This document shows, in pieces, positions 1 through 6,109 of a stretch of DNA of 14,196 nucleotides. Location of the stretch: positions 1-14,196 of the forward strand of contig CAKTZP010000045.1 of the NCBI GenBank assembly GCA_934636045.1, in the 5' to 3' direction. The number at the start of each line of letters is the position of its first letter. Position 1 is the first letter of the stretch. The stretch comes from an uncultured Oscillospiraceae bacterium (GTDB lineage Bacteria > Bacillota > Clostridia > Oscillospirales > Oscillospiraceae). The notes under the pieces were generated by a model. It saw nothing but the letters and a program-made list of their open reading frames with translations. It did no database searches and was not told the origin of the DNA. Position numbers and translations under genes: made by a program.

Positions 1-72
1 GCGGCGCAGCTCGTCGCCCACCAGACCTTCCAGGCCGAACAGGCACGGCACCGCCATTACAAATCGCTCCAT
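1..72 (-). CDS. THUMP-domain class I SAM-dependent RNA methyltransferase, N-terminal fragment (RlmL/YpsC-like)
   Basis: Only the first 24 codons are inside the window; the gene continues past the left edge. The peptide starts MERFVMAVPCLFGLEGLVGD and then ELRR. This matches the opening of the RlmL/YpsC group, where a short beta strand is followed by a GLE...EL motif that begins the ferredoxin-like/THUMP region. Family members methylate guanine N2 in 23S rRNA, but the catalytic domain is not visible, so exact specificity is unknown. The ATG has a GAGGTG ribosome binding site a few bases upstream, and a good minus-strand promoter lies at 102-130. It diverges from the NfeD/SPFH operon and has no evident link to the catabolic genes further right. 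A short fragment limits confidence. Confidence 0.7.
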   Translation of the reverse strand, partial: MERFVMAVPCLFGLEGLVGDELRR

Positions 73-101
73 AAGCACCTCAACGAAAATACATTATTAT
101 A

Positions 102-130
102 ATTATACCGAATGTTCCGCCGCATTGCAA
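102..130 (-). promoter_or_regulatory. Sigma-A-type promoter of the methyltransferase gene
   Basis: On the minus strand a -35 box TTGCAA (125-130) and a perfect -10 box TATAAT (102-107) are separated by exactly 17 bp. The predicted start near 95 leaves a leader of about 23 bases carrying the GAGGTG ribosome binding site before the ATG at 72. Confidence 0.65.
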
Positions 131-193
131 TGGAAAATCCTCCGTTTTGACAGATTTTGTCTCCCGCACGCCGCCGCTGCCAAAAGCCGCCGC

Positions 194-222
194 TTGACAT
201 TTGGCCGATTCTGTGGCAAACT
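194..222 (+). promoter_or_regulatory. Possible promoter of the NfeD/SPFH operon
   Basis: A perfect -35 box TTGACA (194-199) is followed 17 bp later by a poor -10 candidate CAAACT (217-222). Transcription would start near 229, just before the ribosome binding site, giving a very short leader. A second TTGACA at 147-152 has no usable -10 box at the right distance. I saw no extracytoplasmic-sigma signature (TGAAAC ... CGT), although SPFH/NfeD operons in Bacillus are often under SigW. Confidence 0.3.
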
Positions 223-244
223 AGAGGCAAAAGGAGGGATGCTT

Positions 245-694
245 ATGCCACCGATGGAATGGATCTGGCTGGGTGCGGTCGTTGTTTTTGCGGTCGCCGA
301 GGCAGCCACGGCGGCCTTGGTCTCGCTGTGGTTCATCGGCGGGGCACTGGCCGGGCTGATCGCCGCGCTGTGCGGCGCGCCGCTCTGGCTGCAGTTTGCG
401 CTGTTCGTTGCCATATCGGCGGTGCTGCTGGCGGCACTGCGGCCGCTCGCGCGCAGCCGCTTTAACCGCGGCATCACGCCGACCAACGCCGAGCGCTGCG
501 TCGGTCAGATCGCACTCGTGACCGAGGCCATCGACAATGTCCGCGCGCATGGCGCGGTGCGCCTGTCCGGCGTGGAATGGTCGGCCCGCAGCGTAGACGG
601 CAGCGCGATCCCGCTCGACACGCCCGTCCGCGTGCTCCGCGTGGAAAGCAGCAAGCTGATCGTGGAGCGCACCCAAGAAAAGGAGGAGTTTTAA
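245..694 (+). CDS. Short NfeD-family membrane protein (partner of the SPFH protein)
   Basis: A 149-residue protein with the layout of short NfeD (NfeD1b) proteins. An N-terminal block of hydrophobic helices (about residues 4-70, probably three spans) is followed by a soluble C-terminal beta-rich OB-fold domain (about 78-145) containing VGQIALVTEAI, the GVEWSAR strand and the VRVLRVESSKLIVE end. Family members sit in the membrane and work with SPFH proteins in membrane microdomain organisation or quality control. Short forms lack the ClpP-like protease domain, as here. I chose the ATG at 245 because GGAGG (233-237) sits 7 bases upstream; the in-frame ATG at 239 overlaps that site, and an ATG at 254 is too far. 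The stop TAA abuts the next gene's ATG, so the two are translationally coupled. Confidence 0.85.
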   Translation: MPPMEWIWLGAVVVFAVAEAATAALVSLWFIGGALAGLIAALCGAPLWLQFALFVAISAVLLAALRPLARSRFNRGITPTNAERCVGQIALVTEAIDNVRAHGAVRLSGVEWSARSVDGSAIPLDTPVRVLRVESSKLIVERTQEKEEF

Positions 695-1600
695 ATGGAA
701 ACCATCATCATTGTCGGCGTTCTGGCTCTGCTCATTCTGCTGATCATCATCAAGAACATCTGCATTGTGCAGCAGTCGCGCGCCTACGTCGTGGAGCGCT
801 TGGGCGCATTCCACAGCGTGTGGAGCGTCGGCATTCACTTTAAGGTGCCGTTCATCGAGCGCATCGCCAAGCGCGTCAGCCTGAAGGAGCAGGTGCTCGA
901 CTATCCGCCCCAGCCGGTCATCACAAAGGATAATGTTACGATGCAAATCGACACCGTCGTCTATTTCTCCATCACTGACCCGAAGCTCTACACCTACGGC
1001 GTAGAGCAGCCGATGGTCGCCATGGAGACCCTGACGGCCACGACCCTGCGCAACATCATCGGCGATCTTGAGCTTGACCAAACGCTGACCAGCCGCGACG
1101 TCATCAATACCAAAATGCGCGCCATCCTCGACGAGGCGACCGACCCGTGGGGCATCAAGGTCACGCGCGTGGAGCTCAAGAACATCCTGCCGCCGCAGGA
1201 CATCCAGAACTCGATGGAAAAGCAGATGAAGGCCGAGCGCGACCGCCGTCAGGCCATCCTGCAGGCCGAGGGCACGAAGCATTCGCAGATCCTTGTGGCC
1301 GAGGGTGAAAAGGAATCCGCCATCCTCCGCGCCGATGCGGAAAAGCAGGCCGCCATCCTCCGCGCCGAGGGTCAGGCGCAGGCCATTCTTGCCGTGCAGA
1401 AGGCGACGGCCGAGGCCATGCGCCTGCTGAACGACGCCTGCCCGAACGATCAGGTCATCAAGCTCAAGGCGCTCGAAGCCATGCAGAAAGTCGCCGACGG
1501 CAAGGCCACGAAGATCATCATTCCCTCTGAGATGCAGGGGCTCGCGGGGCTTGCCACCGGCCTGATCGAGGCCGTCAGAGAGCCGAAGGCGGAAAAATAA
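695..1600 (+). CDS. SPFH/band 7 (stomatin/QmcA-like) membrane protein
   Basis: A 301-residue protein with one N-terminal hydrophobic segment (residues 3-20), then an SPFH domain (about 22-180) with the typical VVERLGAFHSVWSVGIHF entry and QVLDYPPQPVITKDNVTMQI core. A charged coiled coil follows (about 175-245), then a C-terminal tail with a hydrophobic MQGLAGLATGL stretch. Such proteins oligomerise on the membrane as cages or scaffolds and are usually encoded beside NfeD, as here; the upstream stop directly touches this ATG. AGGAGG (681-686) provides the ribosome binding site inside the end of the previous gene. The coiled coil holds four exact 11-residue repeats (188-231). Direct evidence for the family is strong; the physiological role is not known from sequence. 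Confidence 0.93.
   Translation: METIIIVGVLALLILLIIIKNICIVQQSRAYVVERLGAFHSVWSVGIHFKVPFIERIAKRVSLKEQVLDYPPQPVITKDNVTMQIDTVVYFSITDPKLYTYGVEQPMVAMETLTATTLRNIIGDLELDQTLTSRDVINTKMRAILDEATDPWGIKVTRVELKNILPPQDIQNSMEKQMKAERDRRQAILQAEGTKHSQILVAEGEKESAILRADAEKQAAILRAEGQAQAILAVQKATAEAMRLLNDACPNDQVIKLKALEAMQKVADGKATKIIIPSEMQGLAGLATGLIEAVREPKAEK
1256..1387 (+). repeat. Four in-frame 11-residue (33-bp) repeats in the SPFH coiled coil
   Basis: Residues 188-231 read as four consecutive hendecads starting ILQAEG, ILVAEG, ILRADA and ILRAEG. At DNA level two of the units share about 17 identical bases 33 bp apart (from 1318 and 1351). Eleven-residue repeats of this kind form the right-handed coiled coils seen in stomatin/flotillin relatives. 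Confidence 0.8.
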
Positions 1601-1611
1601 GGTTCTATCAT

Positions 1612-1653
1612 AAACGCAAGGGTCAGGCGGTGCGCCTGACCCTTGCGTTTTTT
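1612..1653 (+). terminator. Strong intrinsic terminator after the NfeD/SPFH operon
   Basis: A perfect stem pairs 1612-1628 with 1634-1650 around a GGTGC loop, including a 14-bp core from CGCAAGGG to CCCTTGCG. Six T residues follow (1648-1653), partly inside the stem base. On the opposite strand the same hairpin is followed by TTTAT, so it may also weakly terminate the leftward operon that ends at 1674. Confidence 0.93.
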
Positions 1654-1673
1654 GTGATGCTCCGCTTGCGCGG

Positions 1674-2282
1674 TCATTCTCCCGCGCGAAGCTTTCCGAG
1701 GGCACCGCCCGGGTGCCAGCGAACATATTGCTGCGGCGTGACGTCTGCGTCCGACTGCAGCAATACGCTGAGCGCCTGCAGAACGAGAAGCTCCGACAGA
1801 ATCGACATTCTCGGCGCACGGTTCAGAGGGCCGCCCTCCTCCTCCAGCGGTGCGCACAGGTGAATCTCACTTTGCTTCGCAAGCCACGAGTTCGGGTTGC
1901 CGGAAACGCCGATAACGCGGCAGCCGTTGGCCTTTACTGCGGTTAACGTTGCGCGCATTTCTGCGGTTTCGCCGCTGTTGGAGATGAAAATCACAATGTC
2001 GCCCGCCACCAGCTGGCCGCAGGAGCCGTGCACCGCCTCGGTGCCGTGCAGAAAGTATGCCGGCGTGCCGGTGGAGGAAAACAGAGAGGCGAAATAGCCG
2101 GCAAGGTGCGCAGGCTTTCCAATGCCCGTAACATGCAGGCGGTGGCCGCCGCGCTTGGCGTCGGAAATCAGCGTGGCCGCCTGCGCGAGTGCTTCTGCAT
2201 CCATGCTGTCGACCAGAACGGGAACCTGCCGTCTGACGCTTTCGCAAAAGTGTTCATAATCCTTTTCCCACTTGGAATTCAT
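1674..2282 (-). CDS. Short SIS-domain sugar-phosphate isomerase (KpsF/GutQ-like, no CBS domains)
   Basis: A 202-residue protein made of a single SIS domain. It carries GIGKP (53-57), HGTEAVHG (79-86), SNSGET (101-106) and HPGGALGK (190-197). The last motif is a hallmark of arabinose-5-phosphate isomerases (KdsD/GutQ/KpsF), which interconvert ribulose 5-phosphate and arabinose 5-phosphate. Typical members exceed 300 residues and carry two CBS domains after HPGGALG; this protein stops right after the motif, so it is an SIS-only form. The ATG at 2282 has AAAGGAG (2289-2295) 6 bases upstream. It is the last gene of the leftward operon, 69 bp after the GH172 gene. Family assignment is firm; the actual sugar phosphate is inferred and could be another aldose/ketose phosphate. 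Confidence 0.85.
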   Translation of the reverse strand: MNSKWEKDYEHFCESVRRQVPVLVDSMDAEALAQAATLISDAKRGGHRLHVTGIGKPAHLAGYFASLFSSTGTPAYFLHGTEAVHGSCGQLVAGDIVIFISNSGETAEMRATLTAVKANGCRVIGVSGNPNSWLAKQSEIHLCAPLEEEGGPLNRAPRMSILSELLVLQALSVLLQSDADVTPQQYVRWHPGGALGKLRAGE

Positions 2283-2311
2283 ATGCTGCTCCTTTCATTA
2301 CAAGGCCGTAA

Positions 2312-2341
2312 GCCTGCCGCTGCGATTGCGCAGCCGCAGGC
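2312..2341 (-). other. Strong hairpin between the GH172 and SIS genes
   Basis: The transcript can pair 2329-2341 with 2312-2324: two 6-bp GC-rich helices separated by one G-G mismatch and closed by a 4-base loop. No T-run follows on the minus strand, so it is unlikely to be a simple terminator. It lies between the GH172 stop and the SIS ribosome binding site, where it could stabilise an mRNA end or reduce read-through. Confidence 0.5.
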
Positions 2342-2351
2342 GCTCGGGCGT

Positions 2352-3434
2352 CTATTCAAAGCACCAGGCTTCGTTCTCGGGTACGTCGGGGAAGGGTGCC
2401 GTCGGAAGCGTCTGATACCAGTAAGCAACGCTGGAAAAGTCGTCGCTGCGCTGCAAATAACGCTGCCATTCGATTTCCCATCCCAAATCCTGAATCTCCA
2501 CCCGGATTGAGGCGTTAAAGCAAATCGGATCGGGGACATGCCAGCGGTACATGGAATAGCGGCGGTGTACGCCGTCGTCGATGTACTGATGCATTCCCAT
2601 AAAGGCAGTGGAGTAGGTCTGCTGCCGTCCCTCGATCGTCCAGTCAAAGGCGCCGCCGAAGTAATCCTCCGTGCCGGTTCCGCAGATGGTCGGGAAGGCA
2701 CCGTTTTCGTCCACCCAGATCTTGACCTCGCCCTCGCCCCACCAGTAGGGCTGCTCCGACAGCTCTGCAAACATTGCCGTGCCGACATAGTGTCCCTTGC
2801 CCTGCACACCGTCGACAATGACATAGTTCTGCCCTGCGGGCACGCTTCTCTGCCGGCGGAATTGCGCGTGGAAATAGGCAGCATCGGCAGGGACGTCCCC
2901 CATCGCGCAGCTGATTCTGTAGAAGCAGGCATAGTCTGCCTCACTGCGGTTTTCGATTTCTATCCGGCAGTGCTTGCGGAAGGGCATCGGCCAGAAGCAG
3001 TTGTAGCCTCGGTTCGGATTTACCGCGACCGGAAGAGAGGAAAGCTGGAAAAACGGCCCTTCATAATAATTCGAAACATTTTTGCGCCAGCTGTAGGCAA
3101 AAAATTCTGTCAGCGGGCAAACAACGGACGGGGCGCTCTGCCCGTCGTAATACACGCGCAGCAGGATCTGGCGCGAGGCGCCGTCGGCAAACCACATGCT
3201 CTTGACGGTGCCGGGGCCGTCGACGTCCAGAAGCGTCTGCCGCCGGCCGGGAAGGATGCGCACACAGGGGGCATATTTCCAGCCGACGCCGAGATGCTCG
3301 CCGCGGGGCTTGGAGTCGCCCTCGTCGGCGCTGCCGCCGCAGCCGGGCTTTCCCTCGGGATTTTCAGCGGTAAACACGCGCGTAACGGTTTGGCGCAGAC
3401 GGGACAGGGAATTCAGATCAAAATCCGAAAGCAT
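2352..3434 (-). CDS. DUF2961 / glycoside hydrolase family GH172 protein
   Basis: A 360-residue protein matching the DUF2961 (GH172) family, whose studied members act on fructofuranose dianhydrides and arabinofuranosides. The diagnostic region is present: WWGEGEVKIWVDE (231-243) followed by PTICGTGTEDYFGGAF (248-263). Glutamates at 234, 236 and 256 are the candidate catalytic residues. The LLDVDGPGTVKSMWF segment (68-82) is also typical. No signal peptide is visible, so it should act in the cytoplasm on imported sugar. The ATG at 3434 has GGAGGAGG (3443-3450) 8 bases upstream. It sits 27 bp after the M20 hydrolase gene in the same operon. A furanoside-cleaving enzyme next to an arabinose-5-phosphate isomerase-like protein hints at pentofuranose use, but this is inference. 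Confidence 0.88.
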   Translation of the reverse strand: MLSDFDLNSLSRLRQTVTRVFTAENPEGKPGCGGSADEGDSKPRGEHLGVGWKYAPCVRILPGRRQTLLDVDGPGTVKSMWFADGASRQILLRVYYDGQSAPSVVCPLTEFFAYSWRKNVSNYYEGPFFQLSSLPVAVNPNRGYNCFWPMPFRKHCRIEIENRSEADYACFYRISCAMGDVPADAAYFHAQFRRQRSVPAGQNYVIVDGVQGKGHYVGTAMFAELSEQPYWWGEGEVKIWVDENGAFPTICGTGTEDYFGGAFDWTIEGRQQTYSTAFMGMHQYIDDGVHRRYSMYRWHVPDPICFNASIRVEIQDLGWEIEWQRYLQRSDDFSSVAYWYQTLPTAPFPDVPENEAWCFE

Positions 3435-3461
3435 GGGCAGGTCCTCCTCCGTGTTGTAATT

Positions 3462-4784
3462 TTATGATTCCGCCTCAAGCGAAAATGCGTTGGGCGCCAG
3501 CTTGGTCAGCTCGTGGAAGATGGAAAGATTGCCGATGACCGCGCGATCCATAAAATCGATGCGGCACTTGTCGACCGGGCGGTGGCAGTAGTATTCCTGC
3601 ATCGGAGAGTAGCCGACGGCGGCAATTTTATGCCGTCCGCAGATCATGGCAAGATCCGTGCCGAAGTCCCAATAGCCGTAGCGCACCGGCTCGCCGGCAG
3701 CGCGCAGACCCTCCGCGGCCGCGCGCACAAAGGGATGCTCCTCGGCAATACGCCAGCCCTCCTTGATGTTGGGAATTGTAACGGTCTTTCCGGTATAGGT
3801 CGTGCGCGGAACCGCGGCGATCTTTACCTCGGCGCGGAATTCGGGATCCTCCGCGTGCAGCCGGTCGATGATCTGCTGCAGCTCCGCAACGGCCTGCTCC
3901 GGCGTTTCGCCGGGGACGAGGCGGCGGTCGTAGGTGATCAGGCAGCGATCCGGAACGATGCACATGGCACCCGGCTCACAGCGGATCACCGTCAGCGCGA
4001 TGCTGGAGCGGCCAAGGCAGGGATCCTGCCGGAAGTGCTCGGCATAGTAGGCCTCGACGGCCTCGATCAGGCGGGTCGCCTTGACGACGGCGTTGACGCC
4101 GAGCCACGGCGCGCTGCCGTGGGAGGTAACGCCGGCAACCTCGACCAAAAGCTCCACACGGCCGCGGTGGCCGAGATAGAGCTTCAGTCCCGTCGCCTCG
4201 CAGGACACGACGCCGGAGAGCGAAATCCCACGCGCGGGCAGCGTCTGCTCCACCAGGCCGATCATGCCGATCTGCTCGGCAGGCTCCTCCATAACGACGG
4301 CGCTGACCATATAGCTGCCGGCAAATTCGTAGCCCTCACGCTTGAGTGCGGCCAGAATCCCGCCGCTGTAGATCTGGCAGGCAATGCCGCACTTTGTGTC
4401 TGCGGCGGCACGGCCGTGTATTACGGGAGTCTTTTCCAGTGCGTCGCCGAACTCGGCCTGCATTTCATCCTCATCCACCGCGCCGCCGTAGGGGTCATAG
4501 CCGCCCCATTCGGCGGGATTTCCGATATCGACGTGATCCATGTGGCCGTTATACATGATGGTGGGGCCGGGCTTGGTGCCGTGAACGATGCCGACGATGT
4601 TGCCCCAATCGTCACGAAATACTTCGTCGTATTGCAGCCTCTGCATCTCCTGCAGGAAGATCTCCGACACGGCCTCCTCCTGCCCGGTCAGCGACGGGCA
4701 CTGAATTGCGCGCTGCGCCAGAGAAATCAAGCCGTCATGCATCTGCGCCTGGAGGCGGCGGGCTCTTTCGAGCATTTTTTCCAT
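3462..4784 (-). CDS. M20 family metallohydrolase (YgeY-like)
   Basis: A 440-residue M20 (ArgE/DapE/carboxypeptidase) hydrolase. Visible metal and catalytic residues are His81 and Asp83 (GHMDHV), Asp129 (AAADTK), Glu166/Glu167 (MEEP), Glu196 (SCEATG) and His401 (CHRPVD). The lid/dimerisation domain runs from about 205 to 320 with RGRVELLVEVAGVTSHGSAP, closely like E. coli YgeY, a hydrolase of the purine/selenium gene cluster. An extra acidic stretch (about 100-122) lies before the second metal ligand. M20 members remove N-acyl or N-carbamoyl groups or cleave dipeptides; the substrate here is unknown. I chose the ATG at 4784 because GGGAGG (4793-4798) precedes it by 8 bases; a 17-codon longer reading would run into the upstream gene. 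It is second in the leftward operon and is the local candidate for N-carbamoyl hydrolysis after the hydantoinase. Confidence 0.88.
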   Translation of the reverse strand: MEKMLERARRLQAQMHDGLISLAQRAIQCPSLTGQEEAVSEIFLQEMQRLQYDEVFRDDWGNIVGIVHGTKPGPTIMYNGHMDHVDIGNPAEWGGYDPYGGAVDEDEMQAEFGDALEKTPVIHGRAAADTKCGIACQIYSGGILAALKREGYEFAGSYMVSAVVMEEPAEQIGMIGLVEQTLPARGISLSGVVSCEATGLKLYLGHRGRVELLVEVAGVTSHGSAPWLGVNAVVKATRLIEAVEAYYAEHFRQDPCLGRSSIALTVIRCEPGAMCIVPDRCLITYDRRLVPGETPEQAVAELQQIIDRLHAEDPEFRAEVKIAAVPRTTYTGKTVTIPNIKEGWRIAEEHPFVRAAAEGLRAAGEPVRYGYWDFGTDLAMICGRHKIAAVGYSPMQEYYCHRPVDKCRIDFMDRAVIGNLSIFHELTKLAPNAFSLEAES

Positions 4785-4813
4785 ATAGTAAACCTCCCGT
4801 TTGGAAACCGTAA

Positions 4814-5932
4814 TTATAGCGCGGGCTTGTCCCAAAGCAGCAGCTTCTGTCCGATGCCGCGCTCCTTTGCATTTTGATAGACCTGATAGCCGAGGCCGAC
4901 ATCGAACACGCCCATGCCGCAGGCGACAAAGATGTAAATGTCATCCTCGTTGGTTCTGCCGGTCTTTTCGCCGTTCAAAATCTGTCCGATCGAGGTAAAA
5001 TCATCCAGCGGCGGGAGCTTTCCGCTATCAATCAGGCGGTAGATCGGGCCGCCGATCACGCTGTCGTAGTAGGCCTGCTTGTTGCCCGACTCGATTGCCT
5101 CGGAAACATAGGTGTGGTGCAGGCCGATGTGATCCAGAACGATCCTGCTGCCCGTCCAGAAGGCCTCATCGCCGGAGGCAGGGCCGGTCAGCAGGACGGT
5201 GGCGCCCTTGCGGAGCCATGAGCTGTCGATGAAAAGCGGCTTCAGCCGGGATGCCGCGACGCTGACGACATCGGCCGCGCGGATGGCAAGCTCCAGCCTG
5301 TCCGTCGCCTCGGCGGCAACAGAAAATGTCTGAGTAAGCCACTGCGCCGTCGCCTCCGCCTTTTCAAGGAACAGATCAAAGCAGAGCACCCGCTCGATGT
5401 TCGGCATCTGCGACAGGATGTGGCGGATGCAGGAGCGATTGATCGGGCCGCAGCCGATGACAGCGGCGGTCTTGGAGTCCTTCCGTGCCAGCTCGCTTGC
5501 CGCAACGCCGGGAACGCCGCCGGTACGCGCTGCGCTGAGAAGATTTGCAGACATCATGCAAAGAGGTGCGCCGGTGTCCTTGTCGTTGAGGATCATCGTC
5601 AGGATGGAACGCGGCAGACCCTTCGCCGTGTTTGCGGCATTAGAACCATACCACTTATTTCCGCAAATGTCAAATTTTCCGCCCAAATACGCCGGCATTG
5701 CAAAAAAACGCCGGTCGGGGCCTGCCAGCGGCATATTGGGGAAGGGGCTCTCCTTCGGGAAGATCAGCCCCATGCCGTGGCTGTTGTGGGAGCTGCCGCC
5801 CATGAGATAATCGCCCGCTGCAAGCAGCTTGAAGACCTCGCGGCAGACCGCAACGCTCTGCTGCGCATCGTTGACGCCTGCGTTGATGGTGTCCTGCTCA
5901 GAGAGATATAAGAACTCAATTCGTGTGTCCAT
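4814..5932 (-). CDS. Ornithine cyclodeaminase/mu-crystallin family protein (tyramine oxidase subunit B-like)
   Basis: A 372-residue NAD(P)-binding protein of the ornithine cyclodeaminase/mu-crystallin family. The Rossmann glycine motif is VIGCGPINRS (158-167). The substrate end shows GNKWYGSN (Lys93), SAARTGGVPGVAA (Arg136) and DIYIFVACGMGVFDV (Asp331). The N-terminal EFLYLSEQDTINAGV and the FFAMPAYLGGKFD region resemble the subgroup annotated as tyramine oxidase subunit B. Family members cyclise amino acids or reduce/oxidise imino and keto acids; the substrate here is open. The ATG at 5932 has AGAGGT (5942-5947) 9 bases upstream; an in-frame ATG at 5959 has no ribosome binding site and overlaps the predicted -10 box. 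First gene of the leftward operon; the M20 gene follows after 29 bp. Confidence 0.85.
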   Translation of the reverse strand: MDTRIEFLYLSEQDTINAGVNDAQQSVAVCREVFKLLAAGDYLMGGSSHNSHGMGLIFPKESPFPNMPLAGPDRRFFAMPAYLGGKFDICGNKWYGSNAANTAKGLPRSILTMILNDKDTGAPLCMMSANLLSAARTGGVPGVAASELARKDSKTAAVIGCGPINRSCIRHILSQMPNIERVLCFDLFLEKAEATAQWLTQTFSVAAEATDRLELAIRAADVVSVAASRLKPLFIDSSWLRKGATVLLTGPASGDEAFWTGSRIVLDHIGLHHTYVSEAIESGNKQAYYDSVIGGPIYRLIDSGKLPPLDDFTSIGQILNGEKTGRTNEDDIYIFVACGMGVFDVGLGYQVYQNAKERGIGQKLLLWDKPAL

Positions 5933-5957
5933 ACCAATCAAACCTCTTTTGTCTTCC

Positions 5958-5986
5958 ATAATATCCGTGTAAAAAACACTTTACAA
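5958..5986 (-). promoter_or_regulatory. Leftward promoter of the cyclodeaminase-M20-GH172-SIS operon
   Basis: On the minus strand a -35 box TTGTAA (5981-5986) and a -10 box TATTAT (5958-5963) are separated by 17 bp. The start would lie near 5951, leaving a leader of about 19 bases with the AGAGGT site. The -35 box occupies the same bases as the -35 of the rightward AraC promoter. Confidence 0.6.
5968..5985. repeat. Inverted repeat TGTAAA-N6-TTTACA over the shared -35 region
   Basis: TGTAAA (5968-5973) and TTTACA (5980-5985) are perfect inverted copies with 6 bp between them. The dyad covers the shared -35 bases of both divergent promoters, so a bound protein would affect both. It could be an operator or a chance result of AT-rich promoter sequence. 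Confidence 0.4.
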
Positions 5987-6008
5987 CAATCATAACTGGC
6001 GCTATACT
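5980..6008 (+). promoter_or_regulatory. Rightward promoter of the AraC regulator gene
   Basis: A -35 box TTTACA (5980-5985) and a -10 box TATACT (6003-6008) are separated by exactly 17 bp, close to the sigma-A consensus. The predicted start near 6015 gives a leader of about 95 bases. It is back to back with the leftward promoter and shares its -35 bases. Confidence 0.7.
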
Positions 6009-6025
6009 GGATTACAATATAAATC

Positions 6026-6090
6026 TTGCCGGAGTTTATCAAAATATTAGCCCAACCCTGTGCGCCGCAGACATGACAAAATTGCCGGAG
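6026..6090. repeat. Direct repeats of TTGCCGGAG in the AraC leader
   Basis: Identical 9-base copies TTGCCGGAG lie at 6026-6034 and 6082-6090, 56 bp apart. Both are followed by AT-rich sequence. They lie downstream of the AraC promoter and before its ribosome binding site, where an autoregulatory protein could bind. A related TTGCCCGAA is at 7111-7119 in the next control region. Confidence 0.4.
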
Positions 6091-6109
6091 ATTTTGAGGA
6101 GGCAGGACA

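Noticed and set aside
221..1819. 532-codon open frame on the minus strand across the NfeD and SPFH genes
   Set aside because: It is antisense to two well-recognised genes and runs through the terminator. The peptide is rich in Arg, His, Asp and Leu with no motif, as expected from the mirror of GC-ending codons.
2538..3467. 309-codon open frame on the plus strand opposite GH172
   Set aside because: It is antisense to a protein with clear DUF2961 motifs, and the composition is that of a mirror frame.
3513..4877. 454-codon open frame on the plus strand opposite the M20 gene
   Set aside because: It is the mirror of the M20 hydrolase, which has all metal ligands and a proper ribosome binding site. 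The plus-strand peptide is low in motifs and has no ribosome binding site.
5933..6109. A small gene or riboswitch in the divergent region
   Set aside because: No open frame with a ribosome binding site and no known riboswitch core was seen; promoters and repeats account for the space.
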